Assembly (NCBI RefSeq): GCF_019393635.1
Contig: NC_057861.1
Coordinates: 58,884,532 to 58,948,531 of the forward strand
Source: Dromiciops gliroides
Taxonomy: Eukaryota > Chordata > Mammalia > Microbiotheria > Microbiotheriidae
Length of the DNA: 64,000 nt
Direction: 5' to 3'
Under the pieces are notes generated by a model. It worked only from the letters and a program-made list of their open reading frames with translations, was not told the origin of the DNA and ran no database searches. A program made the position numbers and the translations under genes. Below are positions 1 through 9,290 of this stretch, piece by piece. Within the stretch, counting starts at the first letter, position 1. Every line of letters starts with the position of its first letter.

Positions 1-60
1 AACTCAGGTCCTCCTGAATCCTGGCTGGCGCTCCATCCACTGCGCCACCTAGCTGCCCCT
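1..60 (-). mobile_element. tRNA-derived SINE, cut by window edge
   Basis: This is the 5' head of the main SINE family, read on the minus strand as GGGGCAGCTAGGTGGCGCAG. That head resembles a tRNA box A region, and GAGTTCAAATCC downstream resembles box B. The body then contains the CORE-like GTGTGACCCTGGGCAAGTCA block and ends in an A-rich tail. Full copies are about 150 bp. Confidence 0.85.
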
Positions 61-192
61 CCCATTTTTAATATATACAATATAATACCAAGAGAGGCAG
101 AACGTTCTAGTGGCTAGAGCCAGCAAGACCAGAGTTCAAGGCCTACCTGGACACATACCATCTGGGCAAATCAGCCTGTCTGTGCTCTAAGT

Positions 193-391
193 CAGAGGTG
201 TCAAACATCTGCTGGAATGCTCCCAGTATAGCCCAAACCAGATTACAATGTAGTTGGGAATATTTACAAGACAAATAAAATACAACAGAACATGGAATGT
301 TGATATAGATTTTTCAAAGTTAATATGTGACCACAGGACTCTTCATGTACTGATTAGTAGCCCCCATTTCTATCTGAGTTTGACACCCCTG
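193..391. mobile_element. hAT-like non-autonomous DNA element
   Basis: The termini CAGAGGTGTCAAAC and GTTTGACACCCCTG are inverted repeats of each other with one mismatch, 199 bp apart. This fits a short hAT-type element. The 8-bp target duplication is not clear. Confidence 0.6.
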
Positions 392-720
392 GTCTAGACA
401 ACTCTATAAAACTTAGAAGCTGCAGGGAAGGTGCTAACCTGCATTGGTAAAGGACTTTCTCCACCCAGGAATTCCCTTTAATAAAAAATTCAGAGCTCCA
501 GTCCCTTAACCCTATTTAAAACAGTAACTAGTTACAGTGAATCTTACAAATGTAATACCATATATCAGAATGTCTGTGAAACTATCATTCTAAATATTGC
601 TTTGGGTGCCTTTAGCATGAAACACTTCTAGAGCAATTCAGTGATAACAAATATTCCTCATTTGATAAACAAGACTGGCTTATCCTGTTACTATTACCTA
701 AATGCAAGCTACTACAATGA
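392..720. other. Unassigned intron sequence
   Basis: AT-rich C19orf44 intron after exon 4. I see no exon or repeat that I recognise. Confidence 0.5.
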
Positions 721-775
721 ACAACTCTTCCATATGACTGTTATAATTTAAAAATTACTTTCTGTCTTTACTTAC

Positions 776-852
776 TTTTTGTCCGAGTTCTATTTTCTCA
801 CTGATATCATCTGGAGCCAAATCATCAAGGGATAAAATGTTTATTTTAAAAT
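776..852 (-). CDS. C19orf44: C19orf44 coding exon 4
   Basis: A 77-nt exon between the acceptor TCAATGACAG and a strong donor AAA/GTAAGT (775). With the carried base it reads DFKINILSLDDLAPDDISEK, the best-conserved block of this protein. It ends in phase 0. No later exon is visible to the left of it in the window. Confidence 0.88.
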
Positions 853-3800
853 CTGTCATTGAAAAATGAATTGGTTACAATGTGAAACCAAAATACAATT
901 TTTCAAATGTAAGGTAAACAATCATTTGAGCATATCATTTTATAAACATGACAACAGCAAAGTTATGGGGAGTGCAGAAAACTGGGAGTCAAGAGTCTGT
1001 TCTAATCCTCGTGTTCCTAATGACTTTCCCAGACTCGGAAAATCAGTCTTCCCATCTCCAGGACCCGCTTCTTCAAGGGGAGAAAAAGGGCTAATGTTCT
1101 CTCCATGGAAGAAAAATCTAAGGTTCAACTGAAGCCAGCCCCCCTGCAAGAAAAATATGAGATGACATTGCCTCTTGGGTCCTCCATAGCTATCCAGATC
1201 CTATTCTTCAATATACAAACCAAATCCCACCTCATTACTAAGGTCTTTCCCAACTACCTTATTTTATCTTAACACTATCTCTCTCCTCAGTATTCCCAGA
1301 GAGTTACTGTTAATACAGTTTATATGACAATTAACCATGCACAGTAATATCATAGATTTTAAAAAATCATCTGGAAAGAAACATTTCCATTAGAGGCAGC
1401 GAGGTGACACAGTGGATAGCATATTGGACTCAGTCAGAAATACTAAAGTTCAAATCCTGTCCTAGGTGCTTATTTACTATAGAATGGGGATAATAATAGC
1501 ATCTATCTCACAGGGATGTTGTTAGGATCTAATGACAGCTCATGCATAAAGCACTTTGTAAACCTTAAAGTAGTACATAAATGCCACTATTATTAGTAGT
1601 AATAATAATTAAGCAAACATTTAAAAATGCACATTTTTTGTGCAAAGCACCATGCTGCACATTAAGCATACAAAGACAAAAAACAAAGAGCCCCCTGCCC
1701 TCCCCCAAGAAATTTCTCTTCTACTGAAAACAAAGCCTTTCATAGTTGGCCCATAGAGGGAGAGGACAATGAGCATGAGTTGTGTTATCTTCAACAAAGT
1801 ACCACTGGTAAATTCACCTAACAAAGAGAAGGTCATGATGCCATCTCAGGTGCAGGCATGCACTGGGGCCCCTGTAGTCTTTGCATCTGGAAAAGGGCAG
1901 AAAGTCTAGTTTTTGATCCCTGTGCTACCTGGCTAATTTCTGCCCCTGGTAACAAAGTTTATAACAACCACGTAGTTGGAACACATCTCCAACTAAACAG
2001 GAATTGCACATTAGTGCTTTGTGACATAGTATCTATTTCGTCTTAAACTGCTACTCAGTAGCCTGATGGTATCTAGCTTCTAACTCCCCACCCCAAACAT
2101 CCCCAAATATCCCCACACACAACCAGCGGGAAGAATAAAAGGAGCCTAGTTCATTCTTCTCGTATAGGTACACCTGGAACATGCCTGACCTGGTACCAGG
2201 TTATGGAAGGAATGGATGCTCCATATATGACTTTGCAGAACAAGAAATGTTGTTTTCAAACACACCTTCAGGTACCATCTTTCTTTTGATTTCCTTATGT
2301 CTTTTTTGGCCCCAATACTGAACTGAAGTATGTATTCTTATTGACTGAGTCTTGTACTAAGTTTAAAATACAGGTGAATTTCTCCTTAACAAACTTCATT
2401 AAATTACTTTTTTTAAATTAAAAATTTTTTTTTTTTTGGTGAGGCAATTGGGGTTAAGTGACTTGCCCAGGGTCACACAGCTAGTGTCAAGTGTCTGAGG
2501 TCAGATTTGAACTCAGGTCCTCCTAAATCCAGGGCTGATGCTCTATCCACTGCGCCACCTAGCTCCTCCCAAATAACTTTTTATTTAGATCTAGCCCTCA
2601 CCTGATTTCTTTGTTGTGAGACAAGGGCCCTTGAAAGAAGGTTCCCAGACTTACTTTGAGGGATGCTGTTCTACCAGGTCAAGTGCCATCTTCTTCCAAG
2701 AGGCCCATCTAGAGCCTCCCACTGCTAGTGCTTCCTCACCAGGAATTATTCAGTAACTTACTTATCACTTTACATGTCTCCCCTCAGAAGAATGTAAGCT
2801 CTTTGAGGGCAAGGACTACTTTGTTTTTATCTTTGTATCCCCAGGACCTAGACACAGAAGTACTTTGTACATAGAAGAGTACAATAAAATTCTGTTAAAT
2901 GAATAAAGAAACACATGCTAGTCTTATGTTTTGAGTAATAATAATTCAGCTCATAATAAATAATATATTAGACTAAACATTACCATTTAAGCTACCACTG
3001 GATGCTTCAGAGCACAGCTCATCCAGTGATCCAATTTCAGTCTCCTCAGGTGAGAATGCCAGCTTTATATGTTCCTTTTTAGGGGATGTTGGCCTTGAGA
3101 AGTAATGCATTATGGACAGTGATGGTGATCTTGAAGTTTTGTTTTTCCCACCACTCTGCGGGGAAGGCGTTCTTGAAGGGATACCTTGGGAGGCTGCTTC
3201 TTGACAGCTTTCCTCAGGCAGGCGCAATGTTCGAAAAAGCTTGAGACTGGACAATTCTTCACTGGGTGGAGAAAGAGCACTTGGTGGACTCAGAATCTCA
3301 TCCTAATTTCAAAGGAACAAAATTCATGCTAATTAACTTAAGATATTTCATCAAATAATGTTATTATTAACATTAAAGAATTGAATTAGAGAGAGGTAAC
3401 AACTTCTCTGTCTCAAATATTAATGTGAAGGATGATAAGTCTGAATGTTCATCTATCATCAGCTCAGATTCTGTGGGAGCCAAAGTGTTCACACGGGATA
3501 ACAGATTTCCTTCCTGTGATTCTTACCAGTGATTTATTACATTTTCTTCCAAAGATGAGCTAATACAGGTCCTCACAGTTCTACACTGCAATTCAACAAA
3601 CATTTATCTATGCAAGGCACTGGGAATACAAAGACAAAAGAAGACAGTTCTGCCTACCAGGAGTTTACATTCTCTGTTTCACTTCAGTCACCTATTTTAG
3701 TCATTCCATTTTGACAAATGACACAAGTGCTAATGAACAAATGAAAAAATCAATAAACATGTATCAAGTGTCTCCTAACTACCAGGTACAATACAAGGTG

Positions 3801-5001
3801 TCAAAGATACAAAAAACGTAACAGCCCTTGCCTTCAAGAGGCTTACAACCAATCAGTGAAGTTTGTAAAGGAGGGCAACTAGTAGTTGGGGGGAATCAGA
3901 AAAGGCTTCAGTTGAGACTTGAAGGACACCAGGGATTGCCAAGGCAAATATGAAAAATAAGCTGCCCAGTGAGGCAAGAGGAGGGACGTAGAATGAGGCT
4001 GGAAAGGGAGTCTGGGGCCAGACTGTTAAATGCCAGACAGAGGAGTTCTTATTCAATCCTAGATCACCAGCAGTTTTTAGATCAGCCATAAGAACTGTAA
4101 CCTTCTAAAATAAGGACTTATTAGGTATGTGAGTGGAAAAACTGCCTTATTTACACTGGAACACAGTTTTGGCAAGAAATGCCAAAAGCACAACTTGGTA
4201 AAGGACAAAAAATAAAATTCCATTGTAAAAGAGTGAATAAAAGTTTACCAGAGAGAGTGCCTTAGATTCAGCCTCCTTAAGTTTAGCATTCATAAGAACA
4301 GCATTCTTAGGCGTCTCTCTGTCGCTGAAAGGCTTCACAAAGTTTCCCAGCAACAGTTTCATTTCCTCTTCGTCACTATCCAGAGAAACCAGCTTTCTAA
4401 CTGGCTCTTTCTGTTTGGGTGGTTGAGAGCTCTTGATGTTTCCAAACTGTGCTGTACTGGCTATATTTTCAGCAGCTGGACCTTTCTTCTTCAGAAACCG
4501 ACTCACTCTCTCATTGCTACTGGTGGTGGGAAGTTTATCCCCGCATTGCCAGGGAATGTCGCTTACATTCTTCAGAGAAAGGGCATCAGCTCTCTGATTC
4601 AAAGAAATGTCATCAGGACTCTTCCCATCTGTATCAGTGTCAGACAAATCAACCTGCAGCTTTCGGCCCATAATTTTCGTTTCTATTTGTGCTAGTTTCA
4701 TCAAAGCTGCATTTGCCCTCATCTTGGAGGCAGTAGTCAGTGATCTACTTAAAGAGGTCCTGCTCCCCATCTCTCTTATGGTACTACCCTTGAAGAAAAA
4801 CTGGTTTTCATCAGCATTTTGCTTCCTCTTTAGGAATCTGCTTTGGCTAAATGGTGTGTTAGCAAGGCCTTCACCTCTGAGGACCCTATTCTGAACTTCC
4901 TTCATCCTCATATCTCCTATGGAAACATCACTGGAATCATAAAAAAAATCATTAGCTAAGTGGCTGGTGTTTAACAAGCTGGATCTCCTTGCTGCTGACA
5001 T
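776..5001 (-). CDS. C19orf44: C19orf44 orthologue, 5' half (coding exons 2-4)
   Basis: Coding exons on the minus strand are 5001-4249, 3302-2984 and 852-776: 251 codons, then 106 codons plus one base, then 26 codons to an in-frame donor, 383 codons in all. Phases agree at each junction. The product is a largely disordered, Ser/Lys-rich protein of unknown function. A short motif SRFLK occurs twice (54-58 and 167-171), a helical stretch MRANAALMKLAQIETKI lies at 94-110, and an acidic DSDEEEMKLLLG patch at 208-219. The pieces RANAALMKLAQ, VSRFLKKK, DSDEEEMK and NILSLDDLAP identify it as C19orf44 (DUF4614 family). It is head to head with CALR3, as in human. The remaining exons lie beyond the left edge. 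Confidence 0.92.
1392..1612 (+). repeat. MIR-like CORE-SINE
   Basis: It has a tRNA-like head (GAGGTGACACAGTGGATAGC), AAATGGGGATAATAATAGC-type middle and a 3' part with CATAAAGCACTTTGTAAACC, as in MIR elements. Diverged, so old. Confidence 0.75.
1618..1830 (+). repeat. Unclassified dispersed repeat (family U)
   Basis: It resembles the consensus start of a family seen many times here: CATTTATTAAGCACTTACTATGTGCC-like words, then a spot reading GGGGATACAAAGACAAAA, then CCCTGCCCTC. I do not recognise its name. Confidence 0.5.
2415..2572 (-). mobile_element. tRNA-derived SINE
   Basis: A full-length minus-strand copy with a T-rich start at 2415 (its poly-A tail) and the head ending CTAGCTCCTCCC. 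It lies in the C19orf44 intron between exons 3 and 4. Confidence 0.92.
2700..2915 (+). mobile_element. L2-like 3' end
   Basis: AATGTAAGCTCTTTGAGGGC, AAGGACTACTTTG, TTGTATCCCCAGGACCTAG and a final AATGAATAAAG follow the L2 3' UTR order. Confidence 0.75.
2984..3302 (-). CDS. C19orf44: C19orf44 coding exon 3
   Basis: The acceptor AAATTAG is followed by GAT GAG ATT; the donor is AATG/GTAATG at 2983. The exon encodes 106 residues plus one base, rich in Ser-Pro. A competing donor CAGTG/GTAGCT lies just upstream, but only the chosen one joins exon 4 as SLN-DFKINILSLDDLAP, which fits the family. Confidence 0.88.
3597..4085 (+). repeat. Unclassified dispersed repeat (family U)
   Basis: Two starts (3597 and 3750) and a later part with ATCAGAAAAGGCTTCAG and GTCTGGGGCCAGACTGTTAA. 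It lies in the C19orf44 intron between coding exons 2 and 3. Confidence 0.6.
4249..5001 (-). CDS. C19orf44: C19orf44 coding exon 2, contains the start codon
   Basis: The minus-strand acceptor CCCTCTCTAG is followed by G and the ATG at 5001, so the start codon is the second base of this exon and exon 1 is untranslated. An upstream in-frame ATG at 5043 would lie in the intron and is rejected. The donor is CTG/GTAAAC at 4248. The 753 nt end in phase 0. Confidence 0.92.
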
Positions 5002-5106
5002 CCTAGAGAGGGAAGGAATGGAGAGAAAGAGACTTTTACTCATTAGTTCTCAGTACAGTTAGTTCAGAAATATGAATTCAAATTCTAAACCCTAATCCCT
5101 AATTGT

Positions 5107-5269
5107 TTCGGGTTTTTTTGTTTTGTTTTGTTTTGCAGGGCAATGAGGGTTAAGTGACTTGCCCAGAGTCACACAGCTAGTAAGTGTCAAATGTTTGAGG
5201 CTGAATTTGAACTCAGGTCCTCCTGAATCCAGGGCCAGTGCTTTATCTGCTGTACCACCTGGCTGCCCC
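5107..5269 (-). mobile_element. tRNA-derived SINE
   Basis: A full-length minus-strand copy with a (GTTTT)n tail, in C19orf44 intron 1 just upstream of coding exon 2. Confidence 0.93.
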
Positions 5270-5370
5270 CTCTTAATACCTACTTGTAAGGACAAAGTCA
5301 TAGAATTTCACAAAGTGTCTGTTTCCTATTCTACAAAATCAACCTGAAAACTTGTAGAAGAAAGCTAACA

Positions 5371-5580
5371 TAGTGATCTTGGAGCAGAAAGACCTGGGTT
5401 CAAGTTCTGACTCTGCCACTTACTAGTTACAAGACCTTGGGCAAATCACTTAACAATATGGACCCCAGTTTCCTTACTTAGAAAATGAGGACATAGTACT
5501 GCCACTCCACTCCCAACACTGGTGTGAGTAAAGTGCTTTGCAAAGTTTAGAGTGATACAGAATCATCAGCCATTGTTATC
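5371..5580 (+). repeat. MIR-like CORE-SINE
   Basis: GACCTGGGTTCAAGTTCTGAC, CTTGGGCAAATCACTTAAC and GTAAAGTGCTTTGCAAAG occur in MIR order, in C19orf44 intron 1. Confidence 0.75.
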
Positions 5581-6180
5581 CAGCAAATGCTTCCTGAGAC
5601 CTTCTCTAGTACAGAGTGGCACTGATGATTTTTTGGTAAAGGGCACTGAATTTTAAGTCAGAGTCTTTTGTTCTTTGATTTTGGGGTTGGTTGAGTACAT
5701 GAAATATGGTCTGTGTTTATTTAAGAAGTCTTTGAAAGACAAAACCATTGAAAAGATTCACAGAAGTATCAACATAAATTTATGGCTTGGAGTCTCAATT
5801 TTGCATCCCACTGTACTGCTATGGATAATTTCATCCCTTCACTGAGTCTGTTTCTTCCTCCATAAAATAATGTTGCATTAGAGATCTCTGAAGTTCCTTC
5901 CAACTCTCAGATCCTAGCACAAAGGCCCATGACTAGCAAGGAATACAGCACTGAGGTGTACACAAAGATCAATAAAATGTACAACCCACACTCCAAAGAT
6001 TTCAAGAAAATGGGGAGATGACCACAGTGAAAGAAAATAATTAATTCAAAGCACAGAGAGTGAATGAAGGACACAAAGAAAAATCCAGAAATTCCTTTCC
6101 TCAGATTCCTTAAAGTCTGTGAGCAAATCATAGTAGTCATAGAATCACAAATCTCAGAGGTGTTAGTAATTTTGATGTTA

Positions 6181-7330
6181 CTAACTTATTATGTTTAGCT
6201 TGGAGAAAAAAAGACTCAATGGAATTCTAGCCTCAGGAAATCCATGCTTGGCCCTGTGCCATTTAAAATGTTTGTGAATGACTTGGACAAAGGGATAGAT
6301 GCCACAAAGTTGAGGGGGACAGCTAACTACACTGGAGGGCAAAGTCAGAATCCAAAAGAACCTTGACAGGCTAGAGCACTGGGCTGAATCTAATAAGAAA
6401 TTCAACAGGGATAAACAGTGTTTTACATTAGAAGTTTAAAAAAAAAAGGGGGGGGGAGGAGCTAGCTAGATGGCACAGTAGATAGAGCAGTGGCCCTGGA
6501 GTCAAGAGAACATGAGTTAAAATCTCACCTCTGACACTAGCTGTGTGACCCTGGGCAAGTCACTTAACCCCAATTACCTTAAATATCCAGGACCATCTTC
6601 AGTCATCTAGATCCAGATGGCTCTGGAGGAGAGAGTGAGGTTGGTGATCTTGCACAGCCCTGCCTCACTTAAATCCAATTCAGTGAAAATCATGACATCA
6701 CCCTGATATCATGGTCCTCTCTGAGAATGAAGGACAAACAACAACAGGAGTAAAAAATCAACTTTGCAAGTACAAGATGAGAGTCATTTCCACAGAGGAT
6801 TTTGAGGGGGAGGGAGAGATCTCAAGGTGTCTCTGCCCTCAGACCTCATCTGGAATATTATGTTCAATTCTGGGTATCACAATTTAAGGACATTACGCTG
6901 GAAGGTGTCAGGAAGAGGGCAACAAGGATGGTGAAAGATTCTCAATCTATGTCATATATGAGGAAACTGGAGGTGTTTGACCTGAAAGGGGGTGGGGGTG
7001 GGGGGAAAGGACATGATTGTTGTTTTCAGGTATCTGAAGGATGAATGTCATGTGGAAGACTTCAACTTGTTGGCTCCATCAAAGACATTAGAAATAATAG
7101 CAAAAGGTCAAAGTTTCAGAGAAGCCTTTTTAGGACTTTTTGTCAAAAAATGCTTCTTAAACAATGAGTCATCCATCCTCCATATTGGAGAGTTTCATTA
7201 AAAAGGCTGAAGGATTATTTGTTAGGTGGTATAATGTGGTGGAGACTGTTTTTGCGGTACTGGAGAGACTAGATGGCTTCTGAGGGTCCTTCCAACTCCA
7301 AATTTCTGAGATTCATATCTGTATGGATGC
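6181..7330 (+). mobile_element. CR1/L3-like LINE remnant, split by a SINE
   Basis: GTGAATGACTTGGACAAAGG, CTAGAGCACTGGGCTGAATC, CATCTGGAATATTATGTTC, ATGGTGAAAGATTCTCAATC and CTTTTTAGGACTTTTTGTC follow a CR1/L3-type 3' order with frameshifts. The long-form SINE 6457-6746 interrupts it. Confidence 0.7.
6457..6746 (+). mobile_element. Long-form tRNA-derived SINE
   Basis: The usual head and CORE block (to CACTTAACCCCAATTACC) continue into about 150 bp of extra 3' sequence. That part contains CCAGATGGCTCTGGAGGAGAG and ends GAAGGACAAACAACAACA. This defines a long subfamily. It splits a CR1/L3-like element. Confidence 0.88.
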
Positions 7331-7639
7331 CCCTTAAACAGCTCCAACAAACAGTTCAATCCAGCCTTAGACCTACATCGAGAGAACAAAGTACTTTTCT
7401 CATTAGACTCCTTTAAAGTAGACAGTGCAAATAGCCTTATCCTTATTTTCCATATGGAAATGGTGAGCTCCAGAGAGATGAAAGCAGTCTCTCCTAGGTC
7501 AACGAGCCCCAAATTTTGTGGGGTAGAATGCAAAGGTCTCTTGACTCAGAATCTAACACTTCTGACTGCTTTATATCTCGATCCTACTGCCTCCTAAGAA
7601 GCAAATTTCACTATATTTATCATTAAGAAGTTCCATCTT

Positions 7640-7750
7640 AAATGATGAGCAGGACACTATCAGAAAAACCTGGAAAGACCTACATGAACTGATGCAGAGT
7701 GAAATGTACTGTATACAAGATAATAGCAACATTATAAGATGAAAAAAAAA
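7640..7750 (+). mobile_element. L1 3'-end fragment
   Basis: ATGATGAGCAGGACACTATC, AAACCTGGAAAGACCTACAT and GTACTGTATACAAGATAATA match the L1-type 3' sequence shared with 22880-22990. Confidence 0.7.
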
Positions 7751-7904
7751 TCCATCTTACATTAAGCTTAAACCTGTCTCTCTCAAACTTTCATCCATTT
7801 CTTCCTAATTCTGTCCTTTAAGATCAAGGCTTTACATTTCTCTTACACATGAAAATAGCTATCAATCATATTCCCACTAAGTCATCTCTTCTCCAGGCTA
7901 AACA

Positions 7905-8000
7905 TGTCAGTCAATAAATATTTATTAAATGTGTAGTATATGCCAGGTACCGTGTTAAGAGCTGGGGATACAAAGAAAGACAAAAGACAATTCAATACTT
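7905..8000 (+). repeat. Family U fragment
   Basis: TATTTATTAAATGTGTAGTATATGCC followed by GCTGGGGATACAAAGAAAG. Confidence 0.6.
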
Positions 8001-8009
8001 AAAGGTTTG

Positions 8010-8228
8010 CAACTCTCTTTATAAAACATGATATCTCACCTAATGCTCACAACCACCCTATGAAGTAGGTGCCATCATTAATCCCGTTTCACAAATAAGG
8101 AAACTAAGGCCAAAAGCTATTAAGTGCTTTGCCCAAGGTCACACAATTATTAAGTGTCTGAGGCCAGATTCGAATTCAGGTCTTCCTAACCAAGTCCTGT
8201 GTTCTAAGCATCTCAGCAACAGTTCCTT
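8010..8228 (-). repeat. MIR-like CORE-SINE
   Basis: AAATAAGGAAACTAAGGCC, GCCCAAGGTCACACAATTAT and GATTCGAATTCAGGTCTTCC mark a minus-strand MIR-type element. Confidence 0.75.
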
Positions 8229-8899
8229 TTACCAAGCATCCCAAGGCAACTTCAGATATCTTTTGCCATCCTGACTGCCTGGCTCCGGGTGCTCTTCAGC
8301 TTGTACACGGCTTCCTAGACCCTGGTATCCAGAAATTTACTATGACATAATCACGACAGAGGCCAGCGGCCACCTTCAGCTCTTGGTCATTCATTCATTC
8401 ATTCAACAAGCATCAATTTTGTCCTGGACGCTACAACTCTCTTTGCAAGGCCTTCGATACTAACGCTCTGGGCTACCACGTCATGTGGTAGATGCATTTC
8501 AAGCTTGCAGTCCACTAAGACCCCTAGATCTTGTTTGGCCGACCCTTTCTTCTTCTCCCAGCCCACTCCCCACCCCGAGAGCCCAAGCGAGGCTGGGGTC
8601 AGAGGTCAGCCTAGGACCGAGCACGCGACCTTCTCCTCCTTCCTCTCCCTTCCCCGAGCGCGCGACCCGGTCTCTGCCTCCCTACCCCCAGGCCCCGGGG
8701 CTTCTCGCGCTCCTAAACCTCCCTACGTCCGAACGTCAAATCATCCCCCGCCGACACCCCCACTATAGGCCCCTCCCACCCTTCCTCCTCGTGCTACACA
8801 CCTACCTCCTTCTTCGGTTCGCCTCCTCTGAGGCCCAGTCCGATCTTAATCCTCCGCACACCTATCCCCCGGCCCAGGGCCGGAGGGCCCAGTACTCAC

Positions 8900-8990
8900 T
8901 AACGGTCTCTCTAGGCAACAGAATTGGACTTCCGGCCTCGCGCCGCCGGGCGGAGGGCGGGGGGGCGAGAGGGGGGAGGGGAGGTTCAAG
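8900..8990 (-). other. C19orf44: C19orf44 exon 1 (untranslated), probable
   Basis: A perfect minus-strand donor GTTA/GTGAGTACT lies at 8899-8898 inside the CpG-rich block, next to the ZNF143-like element. It would join the acceptor at 5003 to give a non-coding first exon. The transcription start, and so the upper end given here, is inferred. Confidence 0.55.
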
Positions 8991-8992
8991 AA

Positions 8993-9011
8993 ACTACATT
9001 TCCCAGCATGC
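8993..9011 (+). promoter_or_regulatory. ZNF143/Staf binding element
   Basis: The sequence ACTACATTTCCCAGCATGC is nearly identical to the known ZNF143/Staf consensus (ACTACAATTCCCAGCATGC). This element is common in CpG-island and bidirectional mammalian promoters. Confidence 0.85.
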
Positions 9012-9133
9012 ATCACTCAGTGGGCGGCCGGAGCGCCCGGGCTCAGCCGCTCAGCAAAGCACAATGAGAGTCGAAGTTTGTTTCCTTTCCCGTTCCCGAA
9101 CTCGGCGGGGAACGTCCACTGAGCTCGGGACAA

Positions 9134-9143
9134 AGCCAATCAG
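9134..9143 (+). promoter_or_regulatory. CCAAT box (NF-Y site)
   Basis: AGCCAATCAG lies about 55 bp upstream of the CALR3 start codon and fits the NF-Y consensus. Confidence 0.65.
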
Positions 9144-9193
9144 AGGGCGCAGCCGGACGGAGGGCGGGAAAAGAAGAACTACTTCAAGCGGCT

Positions 9194-9290
9194 ATGGCGG
9201 TGGCTGCGGTCCCTAGCCCTCTGTGGGCTCTGTGGCTGGTGCGGACGGCGTTGGCCACCGTATACTTCCAGGAAGAGTTTCTCGATGGAG
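9194..9290 (+). CDS. CALR3: CALR3 exon 1 (coding part)
   Basis: The ATG at 9194 opens a hydrophobic signal peptide followed by TVYFQEEFLDG, the typical mature start of CALR3. The exon ends in phase 1 at the donor GTGAAA (9291). The reading frame continues open past the donor but loses all similarity, so the splice is required. The start is the first ATG after the CCAAT-box promoter. Confidence 0.93.

Noticed and set aside
4423-4894. Plus-strand open frames opposite C19orf44 exon 2
   Set aside because: They are shadows of the coding exon on the other strand and lack similarity to known proteins.
5002-5043. Upstream in-frame ATG for C19orf44 at 5043
   Set aside because: It lies before the acceptor CCCTCTCTAG, so in the intron. 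The family starts at the ATG right after that acceptor.
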